Shown here one piece after another: positions 8,224 through 16,844 of a DNA stretch of 47,791 nt. Made by a program: the position numbers and the translations under genes. Positions within the stretch are counted from its first letter, which is position 1, and each line of letters starts with the position of its first letter. The DNA is taken from positions 1 to 47,791 of the forward strand of contig CANJSG010000007.1 in the NCBI GenBank assembly GCA_947476875.1, given 5' to 3'. Under the pieces are notes generated by a model. That model was given only the letters and a program-made list of their open reading frames with translations. It made no database searches and was not told where the DNA came from. This stretch comes from Verrucomicrobiota bacterium (GTDB lineage: Bacteria; Verrucomicrobiota; Verrucomicrobiia; Limisphaerales; CANJSG01).

Positions 8224-9315
8224 ATGAAGGCAGCCAAGGCTATCAAACGTTCCTCCCAGGCCGGCATCGCGCTGGTCATCGTGATGGTCGTGGTCATGGT
8301 GCTGGGCGTGATCGCCGGGGGATTTGCCTACAGCATGCGGGTTGAAATGCGCCTCGCCCGGCATTCGAACAATGATGCCGATCTGGAGTGGATGGGCCGT
8401 TCCGGTGCGGAGATGGCAAAATTTGTCCTCGGCCAAAAGGAACGGATTCCAGTCGAACAGGGGTATGAGGCGCTCAACCAAAAATGGGCGGGCGGCAGTG
8501 GATCCACGAACTCCGTCCTGGAAGGCATCTCACTGGAAAACATCCAGATCGGCGAGGGCACGATGAGCATCAAAATCGTCGACAACGAACGACGTTTTAA
8601 CATCAACACCGCCGATCCGCTTCTCATCCAGCAGGCGTTGATCTTGATCGGAGTCGACGCGGCGGAGTTTCCGACAATCGTTGATTCAATCCAGGACTGG
8701 AGGGATCGCGATAATAACGCACGGCCAGCAGGGGCGGAAACGGACTACTACATGACGATGAGCCCGCCCTACGTGGCGAAAAACGGTTGGTTTGACGACA
8801 TTTCGGATCTCCTCTTCGTCAAGGGAATGACTTCTGAAATCTACTGGGGCGCGTCTTCATCGAATGTTCCTCCATCGCAGTTTGGAAGGATCGGATCGGG
8901 CCTGCTGCCATCGGCGAATCGCCAGAGCCTTGGAGTGGGCTTGGTTGATCTTTTCACGGCGATTTCATGGGGGAAACTCAACATCAACACCGCTTCGGCG
9001 ATGACACTCCAAATGATCCCGGGCGTGGACCAGAACACTGCAAATGCGATCATCCAGCATCGAGCCGGGCCTGATGGAATCGAGGGGACCACTGACGACC
9101 TCGTTTTCAGAAACGGCGGACAGCTGACCCAGGTGGCGGGATTCAATCCTCAGGCAGTGCAGTCCGTGCTTCGATACATCGATGTCCGTAGCCACACGTT
9201 CGAAGCGACGATCAATGCGGAGCGTTCTGGCACTAAGCGGGTGTTCACGGCCGTCCTGAGGCGCAAAGTCAATCCGCCCCAGGACTTCGACGTCATCCGA
9301 TTCACCTGGAAATGA
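8224..9315 (+). CDS. gspK: GspK-like minor pseudopilin
   Basis: A 363-residue protein with the GspK architecture: leader ending QAG, then IALVIVMVVVMVLGVIAGG as the prepilin-like helix, here with Gly at -1. The large periplasmic domain contains two helix-hairpin-helix-like stretches, RRFNINTADPLLIQQAL and LNINTASAMTLQMIPGV, typical of GspK (PF03934). ATG at 8224 lies two bases after the gspJ stop; a longer open frame from 7891 overlaps gspJ and is not real. GspK caps the pseudopilus. The operon stops here, with no gspL or gspM following. Confidence 0.87.
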   Translation: MKAAKAIKRSSQAGIALVIVMVVVMVLGVIAGGFAYSMRVEMRLARHSNNDADLEWMGRSGAEMAKFVLGQKERIPVEQGYEALNQKWAGGSGSTNSVLEGISLENIQIGEGTMSIKIVDNERRFNINTADPLLIQQALILIGVDAAEFPTIVDSIQDWRDRDNNARPAGAETDYYMTMSPPYVAKNGWFDDISDLLFVKGMTSEIYWGASSSNVPPSQFGRIGSGLLPSANRQSLGVGLVDLFTAISWGKLNINTASAMTLQMIPGVDQNTANAIIQHRAGPDGIEGTTDDLVFRNGGQLTQVAGFNPQAVQSVLRYIDVRSHTFEATINAERSGTKRVFTAVLRRKVNPPQDFDVIRFTWK

Positions 9316-9429
9316 TCGCTTCGGAGGGACCTCCGCGCCCTAGGATTACCAGGGTCAGTGATTGACAGGTGTCTGGGAGTCGTATCCGCGCCGCCGGCAG
9401 CGGCCGGCGTGTCTGCGGCAGCGTCGCAC

Positions 9430-9709
9430 CAGAAGTTTGTTTTGAGGCGGGCCTTTGGACTCAAGCCGCATCTCCAGAAGAACTTCAAACTCTCCACCGA
9501 CGCGTTCTTCGTGGAGACGGTGCAGCCATCGTTGGACTGGATCCGAATCCGCCCGGCAGACCCGCACGGAGGTGCTCTGTGAGGATGAAAAAGTCAGGTG
9601 CAGGCGCGGGACATCGCCACCGGCAAGATCATCGGAGGTTGCCAGCAGCACCGGCACCGGGAGTTCCTCCGCTTCCTGGACCAGATCGAGCGCGCCAGTC
9701 ACTCACCAC
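9430..9709 (+). pseudogene. Decayed IS630-family transposase fragment
   Basis: No single frame is open across this stretch, but pieces in different frames line up in order with IS630-type transposases. LRRAFGLKPHLQKNFKLSTD is followed by AFFVE (9442-9516), then DGAAIVGLDPNPP, then VLCEDEK (matching the family's LCxDEK), then RDIATGKIIGGCQQHRHREF plus LRFLDQIE from about 9604. At least three frame changes and a deletion of some tens of residues after CEDEK are needed, and the C-terminal catalytic part is missing. It fills most of the 437-base gap between gspK and the carbonic anhydrase gene. Intact terminal repeats were not seen. It is a relic, not active. Confidence 0.72.
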
Positions 9710-9752
9710 ACTAGTATTGGCGGAAATTGGCCCGGCATGGTTCAACCAGCCC

Positions 9753-10292
9753 ATGTCGTCCGAACTCCGCGGTCAGCTCGAACGGTTTCTCCTCAAGCAG
9801 CCCACCTTGGGAAAGGACGTCTTCATCGCCCGAGGCGCCGCCGTGATCGGCGATGTCACGCTGGGGGATCATTCCAGCGTTTGGTTCAACGCCGTTCTCC
9901 GAGGGGACATCAACCGCATCGTGGTCGGCCATCACAGCAACGTGCAGGACAACGCCGTGCTGCACCTCGCCGATGATTATCCGTGTCTCGTCGGCAGCTA
10001 CGTCACCATCGGCCACGGGGCCATCGTCCACGCCTGCACCGTGGCGGACGAGTGTCTGGTCGGTATGGGCGCCGTCATTCTCGATGGGGCGGAGATCGGC
10101 GAACAATGCCTGATCGGGGCGAAAGCCCTTGTAACCCAGGGGATGAAAGTGCCGGCCGGTTCCTTGGTCCTCGGATCGCCGGGTAAGGTTGTCCGACCGC
10201 TTTCTTCCTTCGAACGGGCCGGATTGAGGCATTGGGCCGAGAAATACGTCACGAACGCCGGCTTTTACGCGGAGCACGGTCTTGGACGCTAA
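9753..10292 (+). CDS. Gamma-carbonic anhydrase family protein
   Basis: A 179-residue left-handed beta-helix protein of the gamma-carbonic anhydrase / YrdA / PaaY group, which would form cytoplasmic homotrimers binding a metal between subunits. Hexapeptide repeats run from about residue 25 to 150 (for example VFIARGAAVIGDVTLG). The three expected metal-ligand histidines are present as H71 (NAVLH), H88 and H93 (IGHGAIVH), with the family spacing of five between the last two. The acidic loop of archaeal Cam is absent, as in YrdA, so real CO2 hydration activity is uncertain. ATG at 9753 is chosen because upstream sequence in this frame is transposon debris. Confidence 0.88.
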   Translation: MSSELRGQLERFLLKQPTLGKDVFIARGAAVIGDVTLGDHSSVWFNAVLRGDINRIVVGHHSNVQDNAVLHLADDYPCLVGSYVTIGHGAIVHACTVADECLVGMGAVILDGAEIGEQCLIGAKALVTQGMKVPAGSLVLGSPGKVVRPLSSFERAGLRHWAEKYVTNAGFYAEHGLGR

Positions 10293-10367
10293 GAAACCAG
10301 GGCTGTGCGCAGCAATGCACCGGATGTGCCCAAGGACGCACAGTGACGATCGGGTGATGCTTGCCTA

Positions 10368-10467
10368 AGTTTCGACCGATCCAAATCGAAACTCCTCGGC
10401 GAACGACTGAAGTCGCCACGTTGAGGAGCGGACAAAGGCACAGTATTGACCTCCGAAGAGCGGAGTC
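10368..10467 (+). promoter_or_regulatory. Structured 5' leader with three consecutive hairpins
   Basis: Upstream of the H-X9-DG pseudopilin gene. Hairpin 1: AGTTTCGA (10368-10375) with TCGAAACT (10386-10393). Hairpin 2: CTCCTC (10392-10397) with GAGGAG (10423-10428), enclosing GGCGA (10398-10402) with TCGCC (10413-10417). Hairpin 3: CTCCG (10451-10455) with CGGAG (10461-10465). It could be a regulatory leader; I could not match it to a known riboswitch class. Confidence 0.4.
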
Positions 10468-10512
10468 GGTAGGTTCCCGCGTCCCCAACGTCAAACCAGC
10501 AATAACCGCGTT

Positions 10513-11436
10513 ATGAATACAATACCCGTCATCCGGGGCGGCCGCTCCAAGGGGTTCACCCTGATCGAGCTGCTCGTCGTGATCGCGATCATCGCGATCC
10601 TGGCAGGAATGCTCCTGCCGGCCCTCAGCAAGGCCAAACTCAAGGCCCAAGGCATCACCTGCCTTCAAAACCTCCGCAACCTCCAGCTTGGCTGGACGAT
10701 GTATGCGGACGACAACAATTCCATCATCGTTCCCAACAAGGACGGCGGCGGTTCCGGCAAGTCCGCGTCATCGCCTTCGTGGGCTGGCGGCTGGCTCAAC
10801 TTCGATAACCAGAACGAAGACAACACCAACTGGGGCCGTTTGATCTTCCCGAGCACCGCCAGGGGCAACTACGGCGGCCTGATCGGACCTTACGTCAAGG
10901 ACTACAAGGTCTATAAGTGCCCTGCGGACACGTCCACGATCACCGCGATCAACGGCAAGAAGATCCCCCGCGTGCGCAGCAACTCGATGAACTACATGCT
11001 CATCGGCGACAAGAAGGCGATCGACGGATGGGGCCAGAGCGCCATCAATGCCGGCTTCCTTTCCTACCGCCGCACCACCGATCTGACCCGTCCTGGTCCC
11101 GCGAACACCTGGGTGTTCCTGGACGAACACGAAAACAGCATGAACGACGGCTATTTCGTCGTGGATGTCGCCCAACAGAACGTCATAATCGATCTTCCGG
11201 GTGCCTACCACAACAACGCCTGCGGCATCGGTCTCGCCGACGGCCACTCCGAAATCTTCAAGTGGAGGACCAGCACCAAATCCCTGAGTGGTCGTGATGG
11301 TGTCGGCCGTGCCGCCGTCGCCGGCAACCCTCCTCCCGGATACGGCAATCCCGGCTCGTTGGATGGCAACATCAAGGACCCGAACACGGCTGCTGGCGAC
11401 CACTACCGGCTCGTCCTCAAGACCAGCTCCAAGTAA
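10513..11436 (+). CDS. Prepilin-type protein with H-X9-DG motif
   Basis: A 307-residue secreted pseudopilin-like protein of a family hugely expanded in Verrucomicrobiota and Planctomycetes. The leader ends SKG, then [19 protein letters not shown] is the prepilin peptidase site and helix (residues about 15-35, Gly at -1). The following segment [13 protein letters not shown] is typical of the family. The C-terminal half has [12 protein letters not shown], the H-X9-DG signature. There are no other secretion genes beside it: it is a stand-alone unit with its own terminator. Individual members have no established function; some may be major pseudopilins or surface filaments. No Shine-Dalgarno sequence is evident before ATG 10513. 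Confidence 0.87.
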   Translation: MNTIPVIRGGRSKGFTLIELLVVIAIIAILAGMLLPALSKAKLKAQGITCLQNLRNLQLGWTMYADDNNSIIVPNKDGGGSGKSASSPSWAGGWLNFDNQNEDNTNWGRLIFPSTARGNYGGLIGPYVKDYKVYKCPADTSTITAINGKKIPRVRSNSMNYMLIGDKKAIDGWGQSAINAGFLSYRRTTDLTRPGPANTWVFLDEHENSMNDGYFVVDVAQQNVIIDLPGAYHNNACGIGLADGHSEIFKWRTSTKSLSGRDGVGRAAVAGNPPPGYGNPGSLDGNIKDPNTAAGDHYRLVLKTSSK

Positions 11437-11455
11437 TCGGACTCTTCTATCATCG

Positions 11456-11485
11456 AGCGGGTTGGCTTCGGCCAACCCGCTTTTT
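11456..11485 (+). terminator. Rho-independent terminator after pseudopilin gene
   Basis: AGCGGGTTGGC (11456-11466), TTCG tetraloop, GCCAACCCGCT (11471-11481), then a T run to 11485. A perfect 11-bp stem starting 20 bases after the stop. Confidence 0.9.
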
Positions 11486-11533
11486 CGTTTTCTGAAAGGG
11501 CCGAAATCGAAATCTCCGTCGCTGTCCGGGCGA

Positions 11534-12853
11534 TCAGCGCCCGAGCTTGCCCATCATCTTCTGGAGCTTTCCAAACTTCTTCATCATCTGCTGCATCTGG
11601 GAGAACTTGTTGAGCACGCCGTTCACTTCCGACACGGCCACGCCGCTGCCGCGCGCGATGCGCTGCCGCCTCTTCGCATTCAGGATCTGGGGATTCCGGC
11701 GCTCGATCGGCGTCATCGCGCAGATGATTCCCTCCATCCGGCGGAACTCCTTCTCGGACTTTTGCACATCCATCTGTTTCAAGGCATCTCCGCCGCCGGG
11801 CAACAGGCCGATGACGCTTTCCAAGGATCCGAGCTTCTTCATCCCGCGCAGCTGATCGAGGAAGTCCTGCAGGGTGAACTGCCCCTTCCGCATCTTCTCT
11901 TCGAGCTGCTTGGCTTCGTCCTCGTCGATCACTGCGGCCGCTTTTTCGACGAGGGTGACCACGTCGCCCATGCCAAGGATCCGTGAAGCCATCCGTTCCG
12001 GGTGGAACGGCTGGAAATCCTCCAGCTTCTCGCCAACGCCCATGAACTTGATGGGTTTGCCCGTGACGCTCTTGAAGCTCAAGGCCGCGCCGCCCCGGGC
12101 ATCGCCGTCGAGTTTGGTCAGGATCGCACCGGAGATGCTCAGCGCCTTGTCGAAGTGGGCGGCGACGTTGACCGCCTCCTGGCCCGTGGCCGCATCGAGG
12201 ACCAGCAGCACTTCCTGCGGTTCAATCATGGCTTTCAGGCGGACCAGTTCCTGGACCAGCGGTTCGTCGATCTGGAGTCGCCCGGCCGTATCGAAGATCA
12301 ACGTTTGCCGCTGCAGGTCGGTCGCCATCTTGAAGGCGGCCTCGGCGATCTTGAGAACGTCCGTTTCCCCACGCAGCGAACACACCGGGATGTCGAGTTG
12401 GCGTCCCAGGGTCTCCAACTGGTCCATCGCCGCTGGACGGTAGACGTCGGCGGCAACGAGGAGCGGGGCGCGGCCTTCCTTCTGCAACATTCGCGCGAGT
12501 TTGGCCGAGCTGGTGGTTTTGCCGGAGCCGTGCAGGCCGACCATCATGATGCACGCCCGGTTTCCGGAAAGGTTCAGCGCCGCGTTCTGGGCGCCGAGCA
12601 GGTCGACCAGTTCATCGTGGATGATTTTGACGATCTGCTGCCCGGGACTGACCGATTGGATCACGTCCGCCCCGAGGCTCTTGGTCTTGACGCGCTCGAT
12701 GAAGTCGCGGGCGACCTTGAAGTTCACATCGGCTTCCAGCAGGGCCATCCGGACCTCGCGGAGGGAATCGGAGACGTTGCCCTCGGAAATGGTCCCGAGC
12801 CCGCGCAGGTTGCGGAAGGCGGTTTGGAGCTTCTGGGACAGGCTTTCGAACAT
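11534..12853 (-). CDS. ffh: Signal recognition particle protein Ffh
   Basis: A 439-residue SRP GTPase that binds signal sequences and 4.5S RNA and delivers ribosomes to FtsY at the membrane. The N domain begins MFESLSQKLQTAF. The G domain has the P-loop GLHGSGKTTSSAKLA (about residue 105), the DTAGR motif, TKLDGDARGGAALS and the GEKLEDFQPF segment. The methionine-rich M domain ends with FSQMQQMMKKFGKLQKMMGK. Length and order are as in typical Ffh. The second P-loop Gly seen in many Ffh proteins (G-G-GKTT) is otherwise conventional here. It is divergent from tRNA-Tyr, with overlapping promoters. Confidence 0.96.
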   Translation of the reverse strand: MFESLSQKLQTAFRNLRGLGTISEGNVSDSLREVRMALLEADVNFKVARDFIERVKTKSLGADVIQSVSPGQQIVKIIHDELVDLLGAQNAALNLSGNRACIMMVGLHGSGKTTSSAKLARMLQKEGRAPLLVAADVYRPAAMDQLETLGRQLDIPVCSLRGETDVLKIAEAAFKMATDLQRQTLIFDTAGRLQIDEPLVQELVRLKAMIEPQEVLLVLDAATGQEAVNVAAHFDKALSISGAILTKLDGDARGGAALSFKSVTGKPIKFMGVGEKLEDFQPFHPERMASRILGMGDVVTLVEKAAAVIDEDEAKQLEEKMRKGQFTLQDFLDQLRGMKKLGSLESVIGLLPGGGDALKQMDVQKSEKEFRRMEGIICAMTPIERRNPQILNAKRRQRIARGSGVAVSEVNGVLNKFSQMQQMMKKFGKLQKMMGKLGR

Positions 12854-12862
12854 GGGGACGAG

Positions 12863-12891
12863 ACGCTAAAGACAGGTTGGGCGATTGACAA
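12863..12891 (-). promoter_or_regulatory. Promoter of ffh (near-leaderless)
   Basis: On the minus strand TTGTCA (12891-12886), 17-bp spacer, TAGCGT (12868-12863), then nine bases to the ATG at 12853. The -35 overlaps the tRNA-Tyr -35 on the other strand. Confidence 0.6.
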
Positions 12892-12914
12892 GAAGGCGGG
12901 TGGCGGGGTTTATT
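12885..12914 (+). promoter_or_regulatory. Promoter of tRNA-Tyr
   Basis: TTGACA (12885-12890, a consensus -35), 18-bp spacer and TTTATT (12909-12914), with the mature tRNA starting at 12936. The -35 shares five bases with the ffh -35 in opposite orientation. Confidence 0.55.
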
Positions 12915-12935
12915 TCCCGCCCGGTTTAGCCGGTT

Positions 12936-13021
<86 letters not shown>

Positions 13022-13033
13022 CTTTTCAGAGCA

Positions 13034-13067
13034 AATCCCTGAAGCAGCAATGTTTCAGGGATTTTTG
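13034..13067 (+). terminator. Terminator after tRNA-Tyr
   Basis: AATCCCTGAA (13034-13043) pairs with TTCAGGGATT (13054-13063), followed by TTTGTTT. It starts 13 bases after the tRNA. Confidence 0.85.
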
Positions 13068-13152
13068 TTTCATGGATCGCCCAGCATGGGAGGAACGCAG
13101 TCTGGCAGCGTTTCGGCGCGTCCTTCGCTGCATTCCGGTTCTCTCGCCCATG

Positions 13153-13181
13153 AAAAAGGGCGGCCCTCTCGGGCCGCCCTT
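13153..13181 (-). terminator. Terminator of the aldolase gene
   Basis: Read on the minus strand, AAGGGCGGCCC and GGGCCGCCCTT form a perfect 11-bp stem (13181-13171 with 13166-13156) around a four-base loop, followed by a T run. It lies 27 bases past the aldolase stop. Confidence 0.88.
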
Positions 13182-13208
13182 CCGTGGAAATCTACGGGAC
13201 CGTCCCGA

Positions 13209-14174
13209 TCAGTCGAAGGCGTGGCCTGCGCTGCAGAGGACGTTCTTGATCTTGTGGCGCACGAGCTCCTTGGTCGCCTTGCGGGCGACTCCGAGGTATT
13301 TGCGGGGATCAAACTCCTTGGGTTTGGTGTAGAGGACCTCGCGGATCGCGGCGGTCATCGCCAAGCGCAGGTCGGTGTCGATGTTGACCTTGGTGCAACC
13401 GACGCGGCGGGCGATCTCGATGTCCGCTTCGGGCACACCGGCGGTTTCTTCGCCGAGGTCGCCGCCGAACTTGTTGATCTTCTGGGCCAGATCCTTGGGC
13501 ACCGAGGAGGCTCCGTGGAGAACGAGCGGGTAATCGCCCATTCCAGCTTCCAGAAGGGCCTTCTTGATCGCTTTGAGGCGTTCCAGGTCCAGGTGCTGCT
13601 CGCCCTTGAACTTGTAGGCGCCGTGGCTGTTGCCGATCGCGATCGCCAGGGAGTCCACGCCGGACTGCTTGACGAACTGGACGGCTTCATCCGGATGGGT
13701 GTAGGCGCCGCCCTTGGAGTAGCTGCCGCCTTCTTCCCCGTCATCGTGCTGGGCGCCGACGAGCATGCCCAATTCGCCTTCGACCACGCAGTTGTGCTTG
13801 TGGGCGTAGTCGACGACCTGGCGGCAGATCTCGACGTTCTTCTCGAACGGATCATGGGACGCGTCGATCATCACGCTGGTGAAGCCTTCGTCGATGCACT
13901 GCTTGCAGAGCTCGAAGCTGTCGCCGTGGTCCAAGTGGACCGCGATGGGGATGGTGCTCAGGCTGACCGCGGCTTCGATGAGCTTCTTCAGATACACCGG
14001 GTTCGCGTAGTCGCGGGCGCCTTTGGAGATCTGAAGCATCACGGGAGCCTTCTCTTCTTCGCAGGCCTCGATGATGGCCTGGAGGAGCTCCATGTTATTG
14101 ACGTTGAAAGCGCCGAGGGCGTATTTGCCCTTCAACGCCTTCGCGAAAAGGTCTCGGGTGTGGGTCAGTGGCAT
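13209..14174 (-). CDS. fba: Class II fructose-1,6-bisphosphate aldolase
   Basis: A 321-residue zinc-dependent aldolase interconverting fructose 1,6-bisphosphate with DHAP and glyceraldehyde 3-phosphate in glycolysis and gluconeogenesis. AFNVNNMELLQAI is at the N-terminus, HLDHGDSFELC carries a catalytic-site zinc ligand and base region, then VEGELGMLVG, AIGNSHGAYKF and LHGASSVP (zinc and phosphate binding), and VNIDTDLRLA. Length and motifs fit the class II Fba/Gat/Tag group; tagatose-bisphosphate activity cannot be excluded. It is monocistronic, with its own terminator, and is the natural partner of the phosphofructokinase and methylglyoxal synthase genes elsewhere in the window. Confidence 0.93.
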   Translation of the reverse strand: MPLTHTRDLFAKALKGKYALGAFNVNNMELLQAIIEACEEEKAPVMLQISKGARDYANPVYLKKLIEAAVSLSTIPIAVHLDHGDSFELCKQCIDEGFTSVMIDASHDPFEKNVEICRQVVDYAHKHNCVVEGELGMLVGAQHDDGEEGGSYSKGGAYTHPDEAVQFVKQSGVDSLAIAIGNSHGAYKFKGEQHLDLERLKAIKKALLEAGMGDYPLVLHGASSVPKDLAQKINKFGGDLGEETAGVPEADIEIARRVGCTKVNIDTDLRLAMTAAIREVLYTKPKEFDPRKYLGVARKATKELVRHKIKNVLCSAGHAFD

Positions 14175-14331
14175 AAGTCAAAAAGTGGTCGTGGAACCGG
14201 TCGGGCCGCGAACCTAAGAACGCCCCAAACAAATTGGAATACCTTTTTCAGAGGCCCGGAAGTCACCCGATTGTGACCCGGTGCCCCCGCCAATCGCCCG
14301 ATCCCGGCTCTCGCAGTCCTGAAAAAACTTA

Positions 14332-14361
14332 TTGTCAACGCTGCGAAGTATCTCCTATCAC
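14332..14361 (+). promoter_or_regulatory. Putative promoter of the porin gene
   Basis: TTGTCA (14332-14337), 18-bp spacer, TATCAC (14356-14361). The predicted leader carries two hairpins: GCGCGG (14372-14377) with CCGCGC (14384-14389), and GGGCG (14391-14395) with CGCCC (14404-14408). A good Shine-Dalgarno AGGAGG lies about 10 bases before the ATG. Confidence 0.45.
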
Positions 14362-14452
14362 ACGGGGCAGTGCGCGGCGTTTTCCGCGCCGGGCGGTTTT
14401 GTTCGCCCGTAATAAACCGTTAAACCAACCAAGTCGCAGGAGGAACATTAGT

Positions 14453-15616
14453 ATGAACGTAAGCAAGTTGTCCTTGGGTCTGGCCGCCGTCGGCGTCGTC
14501 AGCCTCGCATCAGTCGCTCAGGCCGAAGAGAAGCTCTCTTCCGTCATGACCGCCGTCTCCGGAACCACCATCGGTGGCTGGGTCGATACATCCTTGAACT
14601 GGCGCCCCGGCACCACTTCCCAGTTTAACTTCAAGGGAGCCTCTCCTGGCCGTCGGAATGACGCCGCTAATGATGGTGTTCAGGATGGATTCAACCTCAA
14701 CGTTGTCGGCATCAATATCGACAAGGCCCTCGACGCGGACCAGCAGTGGGCCGCCGGTTATCATATCCAGCTCGCTGCCGGACCTGACGCGAATCTGTAT
14801 CGTGGCGGCAGTTTTCATGAATATGGAAACACTGGCGCCGTGGGTCTCTCCGAAGCCTACGTCACCCTCCGCGCCCCGCTGGGTAACGGCATCGACTTCA
14901 AGCTCGGCCGTTTCGCCACCCCGATCGGCTACGAAGTGTTCGAGTCCTACAAGAACCCGAACTACGGCCGTTCTTTCGGATTCAACCTCGAGCCCACCGT
15001 GCACGAAGGCGTGCTCGCCAGCTACACCCTCAGCCCTGTGGTCTCCCTCTCCGCCGGCATCGCCAACACCTTCGATGCGTCGTTGGACGGCCGCAGCTCC
15101 GTCGAGTCCAAGAAGACCTACATCGTCGCCAGCACGCTGACCGCTCCTGAGTCCCTCGGATTCTTGAAGGGCTCCACGCTGTCCGCCGGCTACATCGTCG
15201 GCAACAACTCGTTCACCGCGAACACAGTTCAGCACCTCTACGTCGGTGCGACCGTCGCAACCCCCGTTGCTGGCCTGAACTTCGGTGCCGCCTTCGACTA
15301 CCAGGAAACAACCAGCCCCGTCGGCCTCTCGCCGTCTGTCGACAGTGTCATCGCGATCTACGGATCCTACGCCGCGAGCGCCAAGCTCAAGCTGAACGTC
15401 CGCGGCGAAATGGCCGAGGGCAACTCGTTCATCGTTGTCGGCGGCGATCGCAAGGATCTCTACAGCCTGACCGGCACGGCCGACTACTCGCTCTGGAAGA
15501 ACGTCATCACCCGCGGTGAAGTCCGTTGGGACAGCGCCAGCGTCAGGCCCTACGGCGTTCCTGCTGACGAGAAGAACCTCCTGACGCTCGCTCTGAACGT
15601 CATCTACGTGTTCTGA
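14453..15616 (+). CDS. Outer membrane beta-barrel porin, OmpL-like (BBP2)
   Basis: A 387-residue outer membrane protein. The signal peptide (residues 1-24, hydrophobic core LGLAAVGVVSLASV) has cleavage site AQA|EE. The rest has alternating aromatic/hydrophobic strands and ends LNVIYVF with a C-terminal Phe as needed for BAM insertion. Segments such as WAAGYHIQLAAGPDANLY, AYVTLRAPLGNGIDFKLGRF and PTVHEGVLASY resemble the OmpL-like beta-barrel family (PF07642) common in Verrucomicrobiota. Probable passive diffusion channel; solute unknown. ATG 14453 is chosen for its AGGAGG site and signal peptide. It is monocistronic, with a promoter and terminator; its leader, strong ribosome site and terminator suggest high expression. 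Confidence 0.87.
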   Translation: MNVSKLSLGLAAVGVVSLASVAQAEEKLSSVMTAVSGTTIGGWVDTSLNWRPGTTSQFNFKGASPGRRNDAANDGVQDGFNLNVVGINIDKALDADQQWAAGYHIQLAAGPDANLYRGGSFHEYGNTGAVGLSEAYVTLRAPLGNGIDFKLGRFATPIGYEVFESYKNPNYGRSFGFNLEPTVHEGVLASYTLSPVVSLSAGIANTFDASLDGRSSVESKKTYIVASTLTAPESLGFLKGSTLSAGYIVGNNSFTANTVQHLYVGATVATPVAGLNFGAAFDYQETTSPVGLSPSVDSVIAIYGSYAASAKLKLNVRGEMAEGNSFIVVGGDRKDLYSLTGTADYSLWKNVITRGEVRWDSASVRPYGVPADEKNLLTLALNVIYVF

Positions 15617-15639
15617 TAACCCTCCGGGTTTGATTCATC

Positions 15640-15672
15640 GCCCTTCCCTGCGAAAGCGGGGAAGGGCTTTTT
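15640..15672 (+). terminator. Rho-independent terminator after porin
   Basis: GCCCTTCCC (15640-15648) pairs with GGGAAGGGC (15659-15667), with GC/GC inside closing a GAAA loop, then TTTTT. Strong. Confidence 0.9.
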
Positions 15673-15881
15673 GTTGCCCTGGAACCTGACCAGAGAGCGC
15701 CTAAGCCGGGAAGGCAGGGCGGGCTTCCAGCCTGCCCCGTGCTGACCGGGGTTTCCGCCCGGATCGAGGGTCCTGCCAGGCCGCACCATTTGGTTCCATG
15801 ACGGAAGCGATTTGGGCGGGCCCGATGAACAGCCTGCCTTTCGTCTTGCTGGTTCGGTTTCTCTCTCCTTCCATCTCCGCC

Positions 15882-16844
15882 ATGTTCCCTTGGCGATTTG
15901 TAAGGATGGCCGCTTGCCTGTTCGGCGCGCTTCTTGGGCTCGCTCCTTCGATGCGTGCGGCGGTGGAGTTCAGGACAAACGACGTCGTCGCATTCGTCGG
16001 CGGGGCCAACGTGGCCGCCGCCCAGCATTCCGGGCATCTGGAGTCCCTGCTGACGCTGACCCATCCGCGACATCGGCTGCGTTTCCGCAACCTCGGTTGG
16101 GAAGGCGACACCGTTTTCGCCCAGCCACGCGACGTCGGGTTTCCGCCGTTGACCAATCTCCTGCGCAAGGCCGGCGCCACGGTGGTGTTCCTCCAGTTCG
16201 GCGGGACCGAGGCTTTTGCCGGGACGAACGACCTGCCCCGCTTCATCGCCGCCTACGAAAAGATGCTCGGGGATTTTGCGACGGTGACGCCCCGGCTCGT
16301 GCTGGTCACTCCGCCGCCGTTTGCGCGGACCGGTCCCCCGCTGCCGGATCTCACCCGGCGCAATCCCGACCTCGCGGCTTTCGCCGACGCCATCCGCAAC
16401 CTCGCGAAACGCCGCGGGTTGCCGGTGGTGGATCTTTTCGCGGAACTCTCCGGGCCCAAGAGCCCGGCCGGCCTGACCTTTGACGGCCATCAGCTCAGCG
16501 ACCGTGGACAGGGCTTCGTGGCTGCGGCCTTCACCAAGCAGCTTGGTATGCCGGACCTGGCCAAACGAACCGGCCCGGTAGGCCCCGACGGCCGGTGGAA
16601 GGATCCGGGCGTCGAGAGTTTTCGGCGCGAGGTGGTCGCGAAGAACCGGCTCTGGTTCGACTACTCGCGCCCCGTTAACTGGGCCTTCCTCGGCGGCGAC
16701 CGCGTGGAGCAGCCGAGCAGCCGGGATCACCGCGATCTGAAGGTGCGGTGGTTTCCTGGCGAGATGGAGGAATTCGTGCCGTTGATCGAAAAAGCCGAAG
16801 CCCGCATTCGTGAACTCGTGAACAACTTGCCTGAACTGCGATGA
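15882..16844 (+). CDS. Secreted SGNH-hydrolase-like protein, probably non-catalytic
   Basis: About 320 residues. After a signal peptide (CLFGALLGLAPSMRAA) the chain follows the SGNH/GDSL fold: VVAFVGGANV at block I, RFRNLGWEGDTV at block II, LQFGGTEAFAG at block III and DGHQLSD at block V. In active members block I has GDS and block III has an Asn; here these positions read GGA and GT, so the nucleophile and oxyanion Asn seem absent, while the final D-x-H is kept. The stop overlaps the next gene (ATGA), so it is co-translated with the PVC-type cytochrome. The start is uncertain: ATGs at 15798, 15825, 15882 and 15906 are in frame; 15882 gives a normal signal peptide. Confidence 0.7.
   Translation: MFPWRFVRMAACLFGALLGLAPSMRAAVEFRTNDVVAFVGGANVAAAQHSGHLESLLTLTHPRHRLRFRNLGWEGDTVFAQPRDVGFPPLTNLLRKAGATVVFLQFGGTEAFAGTNDLPRFIAAYEKMLGDFATVTPRLVLVTPPPFARTGPPLPDLTRRNPDLAAFADAIRNLAKRRGLPVVDLFAELSGPKSPAGLTFDGHQLSDRGQGFVAAAFTKQLGMPDLAKRTGPVGPDGRWKDPGVESFRREVVAKNRLWFDYSRPVNWAFLGGDRVEQPSSRDHRDLKVRWFPGEMEEFVPLIEKAEARIRELVNNLPELR

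Noticed and set aside
10393-10500. Cyclic-di-GMP (GEMM) riboswitch before the pseudopilin
   Set aside because: Some short pieces (GCACAG, GGTAGG) look similar but the conserved GEMM core order and receptor loop are not there; kept only as an unassigned structured leader.
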